64,000 bases of DNA from Rhodosorus marinus (lineage: Eukaryota; Rhodophyta; Stylonematophyceae; Stylonematales; Stylonemataceae), in assembly GCA_029953675.1 (NCBI GenBank), contig JAMWBK010000009.1:682001-746000 (forward strand). The letters run 5' to 3'. The position numbers and the translations under genes are program-made. The notes under the pieces are model-generated. The model saw only the letters and a list, made by a program, of their open reading frames with translations, made no database searches and was not told the origin of the DNA. Below are positions 32,736 through 43,480 of the stretch, piece after piece; the first letter of the stretch is position 1, and each line of letters begins with the position of its first letter.

Positions 32736-33958
32736 GGCCTCCGTGAGGGGCATTTGGACTTGACTCTCAGCTCGAGGCTCGGAGGCGTTTTTGACGAGCT
32801 GGAGGGTGCGTTTCAGAAATTTATTGCCCTGCCAAGCGGTACACAACCCCGCTACTGGTCGTGGTGGGCAGTTCTTGACTCTTTTGCCGGATCTCGTTCG
32901 GAAGCTCTGCGGCCGAACCATGTCTCGACAGTGGAGCGCGGATGGGGGCTGGCGTTTGCGCTGGAGATGATGCTGATATGGATGGTGTCGATGCAGAAAT
33001 GTATTGCCCTGCCAAGCGGTACACAACCCCGCTTAATCCAAAAAACCCTTTCGTGGGTCATACCCCCCCCCCCCCATACATCGGGACTCGCATGGCACCC
33101 TTCTGAGTTTACCTTCGTGCTCGGCGTCGATTTTGGCTCGCCTGCGCGGTTTGGTGGGGAGTCTCAGCTCCCGTTTCTTCGCGGTCATACCTGCGTATCC
33201 GCGGTTGGCGCTTACCGATGTCGAACTTCGTGTAAGCTTACGATTCTACCTGGGCTTGCCGCAACCCCCTTGGCCTGTTAAGCGGGAATCCCTTCTAGAT
33301 GCGCATTGTGCGGGGCCAATGTGCCGTGGGGCGATTATGGTGCGCATTCGTTTGCGTCTTGTGCGGAGGTTCAAGGGGCCCGGACCAGACGCCAGCTAAC
33401 GTAGCTCAACCGCTTGCTCTTCCGCTCCCTTCGTTCTCAATCCCTCGGTACGGACCGAAAAGTGGAGTATGAGGTCCCTCTGGCGGTGGCATCGGAAATT
33501 GCTGATGAGAGTGACGCCCCAGCGGTACAGCGGGTGGCGGATCTCGCTGTGACTGACCTCAATGCGCGTCGCAGTGAGTAAATTGACCATTCCATCCCTT
33601 GTCCTCAGGCGACCAGGTACCTGCCTGCGTCGGCTCGGCGTCGAGGAGCTGCAGCTCGGTCTATGCGGCAAGTGAAAGATTCGCAGTACGCAGTAGCGAT
33701 GTCAAACCCTACCTTTCACGATTCGGCGGTGACATAACGGTTCGTCCCCCTCATTATTGAGTGCTTTGGCTTGATAGATAGTGTAGGTTCTCGCTGGCTG
33801 CGAGCTCTGTTTCGCAACGACCCAGGGCGTTTAGATAGTCTGCTCACGGAGCTTTCTTTGACCCTGTGGCGCTCCAATTCTGCTTTGTTTGTGGACGCGC
33901 GTCATCAGCGTCTTGTCTTTCGCTTCTCAGGGTAGTTAGCCTCTGAATAAACGGATCA
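32736..33958 (+). mobile_element. Subfamily B/main family chimera, plus
   Basis: 32736-33030 is subfamily B linker sequence; from 33031 the main-family AAACCCTTTCGTGG block begins. A run of C near 33064-33076 is flanked by CATA on both sides. The rest covers the knuckle and endonuclease-like region with a stop where SEYID is expected, and ends with GAATAAACGGATCATC. Confidence 0.65.
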
Positions 33959-33959
33959 T

Positions 33960-35396
33960 CACCCCGCTACTGGTCGTGGCGGGCAGTTCTTGACTCTTTT
34001 GCCGGATCTCGTTCGGGAAGCTTTGCGGCCGAACCGTGTCTCGACAGTGGAGCGCGGATGGGGGCTGGCGTTTGCGCTGGAGACGATGCTGACATGGATG
34101 GTGTCGATGCTGAAACTGAAGCTGTTGCCGTGCCGTCGAGGCCGCCTGAGGAGTCTGTTACCCGGTCGGGCCCGGCCCCTTCGAGAATGATGTAGTACCA
34201 AACCCCTTTCCTGGGACATACATCGTGACTCGTACCCAACCCTTTTTTGGTTCAGCTTCCTCTCCGCCTTCGACCTTGGCTCGCCTTCAGGCTTTGGGGG
34301 ATAGCCTCAGCTCTCACTCCTTTACAGTCATTCCTGCCTACCCGCGGCTAGTGATGACAGACTTCGAGATGCGCACGAGCTTCCTCTTCATAATCCAAAA
34401 AACCCTTTCGTGGGACTTGCATCGGGACTCGTATGCCACCCTTCTGAGTTTACCTTCGTGCTCGGCGTCGACTTTGGCTCGCCTCCGCGGTTTGGGGGGG
34501 AGTCTCAGCTCCCGTTTCTTCACGGTCATACCTGCGTATCCGCGGTTGGCGCTCACCGATCTCGAACTTCGTGTAAGCTTACGACTTTACCTGGGCTTGC
34601 CGCAACCCCCTTGGCCTGTTGAGCGGGATTCTAGATGCGCATTGTGCGGGGCCAATGTGCCGTGGGGTGACTATGGTGCGCATCTGTTGGCGTCTTGTGC
34701 GGAGGTTCAAGGGGCCCGGACCAGCCGCCATACGCGGCTCAACCGCTTGCTGTTCCGCTCCCAATGTGCCGTGGGGTGATTATGGTGCGCATCTGTTGAC
34801 GTCTTGTGCGGAGGTTCAAGGGGCCCGGACCAGCCGCCATACGCGGCTCAACCGCTTGCTCTTCCGCTCCCTTCGTTCTCAATCGCTTGGTACGGACCGA
34901 GAAGTGGAGTATGAGGTCCCTCTGGCGGTGGCATCGGAAATTGCTGATGAGAGTGACGCCCCAGCGGTACAGCGGGTGGCGGATCTCGTTGTGACTGACC
35001 TCAATGCGCGTCGCAGTGAGCACATTGACCATTCCATCCCTTGTCCTCAGGCGACCAGGTACCTGCCTGCGTCGGCTCGGCGTCGAGGAGCTGCAGCTCG
35101 GTCCATGCGGCAAGTGAAAGATTCGCAGTACGCGGCAGCGATGTCAAACCCTACCTTTCACGATTCGGCGGTGACATACCGGTTCGTCCCCCTCATTATT
35201 GAGTGCTTTGGCTTGATGGATAGTGTAGGTTCTCGCTGGCTGCGAGCTCTGTTTCGCAACGACCCAGGGCGTTTAGATAGTCTGCTCACAGAGCTTTCTT
35301 TGACCCTATGGCAATCCAATTCTGCTTTGTTTGTGGACGCGCGTCATCAAGGTCTTGTCTCTCGCTTCTCAAGGTAGTCATCCTGTGAATAATTGG
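33960..35396 (+). mobile_element. Subfamily B/main family chimera with internal tandem duplication, plus
   Basis: 33960-34393 is subfamily B (ending FTVIPAYPRLVMTDFEMRTS); 34394-35396 is the main family from the AAACCC block to the 3' end. Within it the knuckle-coding region is duplicated in tandem (about 34653-34762 and 34763-34872). The frame stays open for 252 codons after the duplication (34619-35377). Confidence 0.7.
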
Positions 35397-35457
35397 ATCA
35401 TCGTCATACCTGGGTATTCGCCTTTGACGCTTACCGATCTCGAACTTGATGATCCAT

Positions 35458-36861
35458 TTATTCAGAGGCTAACTGCCCTGAGAAGCGAGAGACAAGACGC
35501 TGATGACGCGCGTCCACAAACAAAGCAGAATTGGAGCGCCACAGGGTCAAAGAAAGCTCCGTGAGCAGACTATCTAAACGCCCTGGGTCGTTGCGAAACA
35601 GAGCTCGCAGCCAGCGAGAACCTACACTATCTATCAAGCCAAAGCACTCAATAATGAGGGGGACGAACCGGTATGTCGCCGCCGAATCGTAAAAGGTAGG
35701 GTTTGACGTCGCTGCTGCGTACTGCGAATCTTTCACTTGCCGCATGGACCGAGCTGCAGCTCCTCGACGCCGAGCCGACGCAGGCAGGTACCTGGTCGCC
35801 TGAGGACAAGGGATGGAATGGTCAATGTGCTCACTGCGACGCGCATTGAGGTCAGTCACAACGAGATCCGCCACCCGCTGTACCGCTGGGGCGTCACTCT
35901 CATCAGCAATTTCCGATGCCACCGCCAGAGGGACCTCATACTCCACTTCTCGGTCCGTACCGAGGGATTGAGAACGAAGGGAGCGGAACAACAAGCGGTT
36001 GAGCCGCGTATGGCGGCTGGTCCGGGCCCCTTGAACCTCCGCACAAGACGCCAACAGATGCGCACCATAGTCACCCCACGGCACATTGGCCCCGCACAAT
36101 ACGCATCTAGAATCCCGCTCAACAGGCCAAAGGGGTTGCGGCAAGCCCAGGTAAAGTCGTAAGCTTATACGAAGTTCGAGATCGGTAAGCGCCAACCGCG
36201 GATACGCAGGTATGACCGTGAAGAAACGGGAGCTGAGACTCCCTCCTAAACCGCGCAGGCGAGCCAAAGTCGACGCCGAGCACGAAGGTAAACTCAGAAG
36301 GGTGGCATACGAGTCCCGATGTATGTCCCACGAAAGGGTTTTTTGGATTACATCGGTCCTCGAAGGGGCCGGACCCGACCGGGAAACGCCCTCCTCGGGC
36401 GGTCTCGACGGCACACCCACGGCGTCAATATCCTCGGCAGTTTCTACACCATTTCCAACACACGGTGCTGTAGCAGAGACTCTCGAACGCTGGCCACCGA
36501 GGGAGTCAAGAACTGCCGCCCAGGAATCGCAACGAGCCTGGGTACCACTGGGCAGGGCGGTACATTGTTGAAAAGCGGCCACCAGTTCCGCAAAAGCCCT
36601 CCCGGGCCCTGGAGCGAGAGTCCCGGCCAGCCGCCCAACCCGAAGTCTACTCAACAAACCACTCACATGCGGATCACACTCCGTAGACCATGTATTTAGC
36701 GCATTGGCCAACGAACTCACAACAGCCGCCGGCTGGATCGTCGCGTAAGATCCCACAGCCAGCCCGCCCAGCCGCACGGGCAACGCGATCTGCCGGTGAA
36801 GGACGTCCTTTTCCGCATTCCCCAAAACAGATAGCTCAGCATCCACCAGCGTGCCTAGCAC
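35458..36861 (-). pseudogene. LINE C-terminal domain: linker, CCHC knuckle, restriction-like endonuclease signature (copy M1)
   Basis: A 467-codon open frame. The N-terminal linker is followed by C-x2-C-x11-H-x4-C (CVLCGANVPWGDYGAHLLAS then C), an RxxRxTRLNRLLFR helix, DREVEYEV, then RVADLVV and, 14 residues after that Asp, an Asp in YIDLSI-like context (HIDHSI in this copy). This matches the K/R-P-D-x12-14-D layout of the endonuclease of R2/NeSL/CRE-type non-LTR elements, with Ala for Pro. Such enzymes nick the target DNA for primed reverse transcription. The assignment rests on motif order only. Confidence 0.7.
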
Positions 36862-37319
36862 GTCCCTCGCTCGTCAGTCTGCGCGGAGCGCCAGCCAAGA
36901 CCCCCACTCGGAGGGTAGCTGCCGCAAAAAATAGGTCAACCTCTGGCACGCGCTGAACCGGAAGATGAGCAGAGCGGTCTGGAGGTACCCTTCTGGGAGA
37001 CTGCACAGCTCAGTCAGGAGCTCATCATGATGACTCAGGAGCGCGGAGAGGCTGCGTTCAACAAATATCGGAGTGCCTACGGGGACACCGAACAGAAGGA
37101 AGCCCTCAGCTCGCCAAATATCTCGGAACCTGGATGGAACCGCGTCCGCAGTGCAGTGAGGCCCCCCCCAGAAGTCGCACTTGGGATGGTTGATACGCAG
37201 CCCCACCAAGGAAGCCACCTCGCCGAGAAAATCGTAGGCCGGCGCCAGATCGTCGGGAGTGCCAAGAAGCGTCACATCGTCATGGGAGGCAACCGCACGG
37301 ACCCGCGGGAACTGAAGTT

Positions 37320-38677
37320 TCAGCCGCAACAGCACCATTTGCAATCCGCAGGCGTGCAGGAACGCCCTAAGGGATCGCCCTGCTGCACACCCGTATGAGC
37401 CGCGAAGGTGTGGGTCTCGGCACCCAAGGTGACAAATCGGGGCCCGTTCGGCGCTTCACCATATACGCGGCCTAAGAACGGAAAGCCAGAGGGGAAAAGC
37501 TGACGAACTACCTCAAGCGCGTGTGCTCGAGACACACTGTTAAACGCGTTGGCGAAATCCACAGAAAGCGTGCCCAAGGGGTCATCGCGGAGACCGTCCA
37601 GCTGCAGGATACGCGTCATCATTCGCGTCACCAGTTCACAGCCACCTGAATAGCCGACACCGACCTGGGTCAACCCAAAAAAGCCCTGGCCTCCCTAGTG
37701 AGCTGACGCGATAGAAAGCGGCTCGCCAGCTTCCGCAATGCTTCGCACATCCCGATTGGCCGAAGGGAAGGTGTCTGGTCTGAATGTCCAGGCTTGGGCA
37801 AGAGGACCAGTTGGGAGCGCGACAATAGTGCCCAGGCATCTGCGCAAGAATCGTCCCCATTGACAAGACCCTCCAGTACCCGCGCAAGGGCGTCCAGCCC
37901 TTCTTCACCCAACCAGTGAAAAAGTTCGACCCGGAGTCCTGAGGGACCAGGTGCACGACCTTTCGGGGCGGACCGGAGCAGAGCCAGAACCTCATCCGGC
38001 CGGACAAACAACCGACCCCTACCGCGTGAGGAATCGACAAAAGGATCTAAGACACGCTGGAACTCAGAGTTCCAACTCACGTCGCGCGCAGGGAACAACG
38101 CGGCGACTGGATCAGCCAGGTCAGTCCGATACGGCTCGACTGAAGCGCCTTGCTGGAGGATGGCCACCCCACGCCGAATATCCCCCTGCGCCACTGCTGC
38201 CTTTGCCCGTACCTGCCTACGGGAACGAGAAGAAGGCGATGTCCCGCACGAAGAGGAAGAAGAGACACTAGTGAGGAATAAAGATTCTAAGAAAGCAAAG
38301 TCCCCCGCCAGAAAAGACTGAACGTTGCGTCTAATTGGACATGCATCGTGCCCCTGGGAGACCGTGAGCACTAGCCGAGGAAAAACAAACAAAAGCTTCC
38401 AAGCAAGTGCTGCTTGAGGATGGTCGGCCACCTCCATAAGCAGGAAATCCAAAAGAAAAGAAACCCTCCTGCGCAAACGATGAGGGGAGAGAGACTGGGG
38501 GCGAACGAGGGCAAAGAGGGATATCCCCAGAAGGAAAACGCCCAACAAACCTTCGAACCAAGATAAAAGGCGAGAACGCCAGTCCTCAAAGCTACCTGGG
38601 CTCGAAAAGAAAGCAGGAAGCTCGCAATGTTCCCTAAAAGACTCAGACATCCTGCTCCAGCACCACCGAGGAAGCAT
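37320..38677 (-). pseudogene. LINE reverse transcriptase N-terminal and catalytic part (copy M1)
   Basis: The first frame carries KGRAPGPSGLRVELFHWLGE and LRPIGMCEALRKLASRFLSR (RT motifs 1-2). It ends ARAFLG-stop, and the -1 frame continues LTQVGVGYSGGCELVTRM, motif A SVDFANAFNSVSR, then GVQQGDP (motif B). The change of frame lies at T TTT TTG GGT TGA (sense), identical in copies P1 and M2. Reverse transcription at a nicked target is the expected role in an active element. Whether the frame change is programmed or a shared defect is open. Confidence 0.75.
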
Positions 38678-38794
38678 CTACGGGATGCGAATCCGCAACA
38701 GAATCAGAAGAATTTCCCCCCCTAACTGGCGCCAAGAAGGGGCGCTTGAGCGGAGGGGCACGCAAACAGGAGAGGGATGAATAGATAAATCGAG

Positions 38795-39103
38795 AACGTC
38801 GTGTAAGGTTACGACTTTACCTGGGCTTGCCGCAACCCCCTTGGCCTGTTGAGCGGGATTCTAGATGCGCATTGTGCGGGGCCAATGTGCCGTGGGGTGA
38901 TTATGGTGCGCATTTGTTGGCGTCTTGTGCGCAGGTTCAAGGGGCCCGGACCCGACGCCATCCGCGGCTCAACCGCTTGCTTTTCCGCTACCTTCGTTCT
39001 CAATCGCTCGGTACGGACCAAGAAGTGGAGTATGAGGTCCCTCTGGCGGTGGCATCGGAAATTGCTGATGAGAGTGACCGACGCCCCAGCGGTACAGCGG
39101 GTG
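38795..39103 (+). mobile_element. LINE fragment, plus, between M1 and M2
   Basis: Covers LGLPQPPWPVERDSRCALCG to SEIADES and breaks off at GTACAGCGGGTGA where the 3' end of the minus copy M2 begins. Confidence 0.7.
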
Positions 39104-39104
39104 A

Positions 39105-42100
39105 CAGAGGCTAACTACCCTGAGAAGCGAGAGACAAGACGCTGATGACGCGCGTCCACAAACAAAGCAGAATTGGAGCGCCACAGGGTCAAAGAAAGCT
39201 CCGTGAGCAGACTATCTAGACGCCCTGGGTCGTTGCGAAACAGAGCTCGCAGCCAGCGAGAACCTACACTATCTATCAAGCCAAAGCACTCAATAATGAG
39301 GGGGACGAACCGGTATGTCGCCGCCGAATCGTGAAAGGTAGGGTTTGACATCGCTGCCGCGTACTGCGAATCTTTCACTTGCCGCATGGACCGAGCTGCA
39401 GCTCCTCGACGCCGAGCCGACGCAGGCAGGTACCTGGTCGCCTGAGGACAAGGGATGGAGAGGTCAATGTACTCACTGCGATGCGCATTGAGGTCAGTCA
39501 CAACGAGATCCGCCACCCGCTGTACCGCTGGGGCGTCACTCTCATCAGCAATTTCCGATGCCACCGCCAGAGGGACCTCATACTCCACTTCTTGGTCCGT
39601 ACCGAGCGATTGAGAACGAAGGTAGCGGAAAAGCAAGCGGTTGAGCCGCGTATGGCGTCGGGTCCGGGCCCCTTGAACCTCCGCACAAGACGCCAACAAA
39701 TGCGCACCATAATCACCCCACGGCACATTGGCCCCGCACAATGCGCATCTAGAATCCCGCTCAACAGGCCAAGAGGGTTGCGGCAAGCCCAGGTAAAGTC
39801 GTAAGCTTATACGAAGTTCGAGATCGGTAAGCGCCAACCGCGGATACGCAGGTATGACCGTGAAGAAACGGGAGCTGAGACTCCCCCAAACCGCGCAGGC
39901 GAGCCAAAGTCGACGCCGAGCACGAAGGTAAACTCAGAAGGGTGGCATGCGAATCCCGATGTATGTCCCACGAAAGGGTTTTTTGGATTACATCGGTCCT
40001 CGAAGGGGCCGGACCCGACCGGGAAACGCCCTCCTCTGGCGGTCTCGACGGCACACCCACGGCGTCAATATCCTCGGCAGTTTCTACACCATTTCCAACA
40101 CGCGGTGCTGCCGCAGATACTCCCGAACGCTGGCCACCGAGGGAGACAAGAACTGCCGCTCAGGAATCGCAACGAGCCTGGGTACCACTCGGCAGGGCGG
40201 TACATTGTTGAAAAGCGGCCACCAGTCCCGCAAAAACCCTCCCGAGCCCTGGAGCGAGAGTCCCGGCCAGCCGCCCAACCCGAAGTATACTCAACAAACC
40301 ACTCACATGCGGATCACACTTCGTAGACCATGTATTTAGCGCATTGGCCCACGAACTCACCACAGCCGCCGGCTGGATCGTCGCGTAAGATCCCACAGCA
40401 AGCCCGCCCAGCCGCACGGGCAACGCGATCTGCCGGTGAAGGACGTCCTTTTCTGCATTCCCCAAAACAGATAGCTCAGCATCCACCAGCGTGCCTAGCA
40501 CGTCCCTCGCTCGTCGGTCTGCGCGGAGCGCCAGCCAAGACCCCCACTCGGAGGGTAGCTGCCGCAAAAAATAGGTCAGCCTCTGGCACGCGCTGAACCG
40601 GAAGATGAGCAGAGCGGTCTGGAGGTACCCTTCTGGGAGACTGCACAGCTCAGTCAGGAGCTCATCATGATGACTCAGGAGCGCGGAGAGGCTGCGTTCA
40701 ACAAATATCGGAGTGCCTACGGGGACAGCGAACAGAAGGAAGCCCTCAGCTCGCCAAATATCTCGGAACCTGGATGGAACCGCGTCCGCGGTGCAGTGAG
40801 ACCCCCCACCCAGAAGTTGCACTTGGCATGGTTGATACGCAGCCCCACCAAGGAAGCCACCTCGCCGAGAAAATCGTAGGCCGGCGCCAGATCGTCGGGA
40901 GTGCCAAGAAGCGTCACATCGTCATGGGAGGCAACCGCACGGACCCGCGGGAACTGATGTTTCAGCCGCAACAGCACCATTTGCAATCCACAGGCGTGCA
41001 GGAACGGCCATGAGGGATCGCCCTGCTGCACACCCGTATGGGCCGCAAAGGTGTGGGTCTCGGCACCCAAGGTGACAAATCGGGGCCCGTTCGGCGCTTC
41101 ACCATATACGCGGCCTAAGAACGGAAAGCCAGAGGGGAAAAGCTGACGAACTACCTCAAGCGCGTGTGCTCGAGACACACTGTTAAACGCGTTGGCGAAA
41201 TCCACAGAAAGCGTGCCCAAGGGGTCATCGCGGAGACCGTCCAGCTGCAGGATACGCGTCATCATTCGCGTCACCAGTTCACAGCCACCTGAATAGCCGA
41301 CACCGACCTGGGTCAACCCAAAAAAGCCCTGGCCTCCCTAGTGAGCTGACGCGATAGAAAGCGGCTCGCCAGCTTCCGCAATGCTTCGCACATCCCGATT
41401 GGCCGAAGGGAAGGTGTCTGGTCTGAATGTCCAGGCTTGGGCAAGAGGACCAGTTGGGAGCGCGACAATAGTTTCCAGGCATCTGCGCAAGAATCGTCCC
41501 CATTGACAAGACCCTCCAGTACCCGCGCAAGGGCGTCCAGCCCTTCTTCACCCAACCAGTGAAAAAGTTCGACCCGGAGTCCTGAGGGACCAGGTGCACG
41601 ACCTTTCGGGGCGGACCGGAGCAGAGCCAGAACCTCATCCGGCCGGACAAACAACCGACCCCTACCGCGTGAGGAATCGACAAAAGGATCTAAGACACGC
41701 TGGAACTCAGAGTTCCAACTCACGTCGGGCGCAGGGACAACGCGGCGACTGGATCAGCCAGGTCAGTCCGATACGGCTCGACTGAAGCGCCTTGCTGGAG
41801 GATGGCCACCCCACGCCGAATATCCCCCTGTGCCACTGCTGCCTTTGCCCGTACCTGCCTACGGGAACGAGAAGAAGGTGAAGTCCCGCACGAAGAGGAA
41901 GAAGAGACACTAGACACTAGTGACATAAAGATTCTAAGAAAGCAAAGTCCCCCCGCCAGAAAAGACTGAACTTTGCGTCTAATTGGACATGCATCGCGCC
42001 CCTGGGAGACCGTGAGCACTAGCCGAGGAAAAACAAACAAAAGCTTCCAAGCAAGTGCTGCTTGAGGATGGTCGGCCACTTCCATAAGCAGGAAATCCAA

Positions 42101-42660
42101 AAGAAAAGAAACCCTCCTGCGCAAACGATGAGGGGAGAGAGACTGGGGGCGAACGAGGGCAAAGAGGGATATCCCCAGAAGGAAAACGCCCAACAAAACC
42201 TTCGAACCAAGAGAAAAGGCGAGAACGCCAGTCCTCAAAGCTACCTGGGCTCGGAAAGAAAGCAGGAAGCTCGCAATGTTCCCTAAAAGACTCAGACATC
42301 CTGCTCCCTCACCACGGAGCAAGCGTCTACGGGATGCGAATCCGCAACGGAATCAGAAGAATTTCCTCCCCCAACTGGCGCCAAGAAGGGGCGCTCGAGC
42401 GGAGGGGCACGCAAACAGGAGAGGGATGCATAGATAGCCCCTAAGCAGCCGGAGACCCTCCCCCGGACGCCAACGGGCGAAGGGGTGCTCGGTTCAATGG
42501 CGAGCGGGTCCACCTCTGGTTCGACATTTACATCCATAGAGGGTAGTTCCCCCACGTCGTCACAAGGCTCCGCACCGACAGAAAGACTCCCAGCGGGAAA
42601 CACCTGAGCAAAGTCAGGATGATTCTCCAAAAGCGAAGTTTCCGAGGCAAGGAAATCTTA
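39105..42660 (-). mobile_element. Longest LINE copy M2 (non-LTR retrotransposon), minus
   Basis: About 3.55 kb, the most complete 5' end of the family. An ORF1 remnant (42657-42292, no ATG seen) ends GAGCAGGATGTCTGA, overlapping the ATG of ORF2. ORF2 pieces: 42299-41979 and 42322-41720 (N-terminal, two frames), 41723-41313 (RT motifs 1-2), 41316-40717 (motifs A-C: SVDFANAFNSVSR, GVQQGDPSWPFLHACGLQ, SHDDVTLLG), 40822-40160 and 39837-39115 (knuckle and endonuclease-like region, intact 240 codons). Inactivated by several frame changes and a stop near 40160. Confidence 0.85.
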
Positions 42661-43040
42661 GACCGCAGCATTGAGGAAACCCCTATTTGGGAGCCGATCT
42701 AGAAGGTTTTTCTGAAACCTTGAAAGCCGTTCAAGGGTTCTGGAACTTCTGGAACTAAGAAGTAATCCTAATTCAATACATGAGAGGGACAGTTTGCTAG
42801 TTCTAGAAATATTGATAATTCAATATGTCAACCCGAGCTGATTGATTATTAGACAAGCGTTGATTGAATGAATATCTAGAAATATTCATAATTCAATATT
42901 TGAACCCGAGCTGATTGATGATTAGACAAGCGTTGATTGAATGAATATCGGACCAACAATCGGAGTCGTGTTTTAAGTAATTTCAACCCGCACTCGATTT
43001 TTCTAATGAGTTGTAATAGTCTATCCTCACGAACAATTGG
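42661..43040. repeat. AT-rich region with a 75-bp tandem duplication
   Basis: Two imperfect copies, about 42801-42875 and 42876-42948, share CTAGAAATATT, AACCCGAGCTGATTGAT and ATTAGACAAGCGTTGATTGA. A diverged relative occurs at 44683-44800. No gene seen. Confidence 0.7.
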
Positions 43041-43044
43041 TTCG

Positions 43045-43480
43045 CCTAAATACCCTGAGAAGCGAGAGACAAGACGCTGATTGCGTGCGTCTACAAACAA
43101 AGCGGCATTTGAGCGCCACAGGGTCAAAGAACGCTCCGTGGGCAGACTATCTAGACGTCCTGGGTCGTTGCCAAAGGTACCTCGTAGCCAGCGAGAACCA
43201 ACACTATCTATCAAGCCAAAGCATTCAATAGTGAGGGGGACAAACCGGTATGTCACCGCCGAATCCCGAAAGGTAGGGTTTGACATCGCTGCCGCGTACT
43301 GCGATTCTTTCACATGCCGCATGGACCGAGCAGCGGCATCGCTCCCGCGTACTGTGATTCTTTCACATGCCGCATGGACCGAGCTGCAGCTCCTCGACGC
43401 CGAGCGGACGCAGGCAGGTACCTGGTCGCCTGAGGACAAGGGATGGAGAGGTCAATGTACTCACTGCGATTTAGGTCAGG
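43045..43480 (-). mobile_element. LINE 3' fragment with internal duplication, minus
   Basis: Encodes the protein end (RHVKESQYAAAMSNPTFRDS). A segment of roughly 60 bp containing the GCCGCATGGACCGAG block is repeated at about 43310 and 43375. Confidence 0.7.

Larger units (their letters stand above)
35448..38785 (-). mobile_element. Long LINE copy M1 (non-LTR retrotransposon), minus
   Basis: Runs from the 3' terminus (GATGATCC at 35448) to a 5' truncation near 38785, where a plus fragment starts at 38795. The RT N-terminal frame is open from 38677 to 37670 (335 codons) and stops just after the T run; the next frame (37673-37320) holds SVDFANAFNSVSR; 37344-36874 holds SHDDVTLLGTPDDL and FRFSACQRLTYFL; and 36861-35458 is a 467-codon frame covering linker, knuckle and endonuclease-like domain. 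Disabling changes: the T-run frame change, one lost base in the QGDP region, and CGA to TGA between the last two frames. Confidence 0.85.

Noticed and set aside
34739-36162. Antisense open frames across the LINE C-terminal region, repeated in many copies
   Set aside because: They mirror the sense coding region and recur only because the copies are similar; the sense frame carries the motifs.
24000-43480. Regularly recurring repeats considered as a CRISPR or satellite array
   Set aside because: Repeat units are long, variably truncated, in both orientations and encode a retrotransposon protein.
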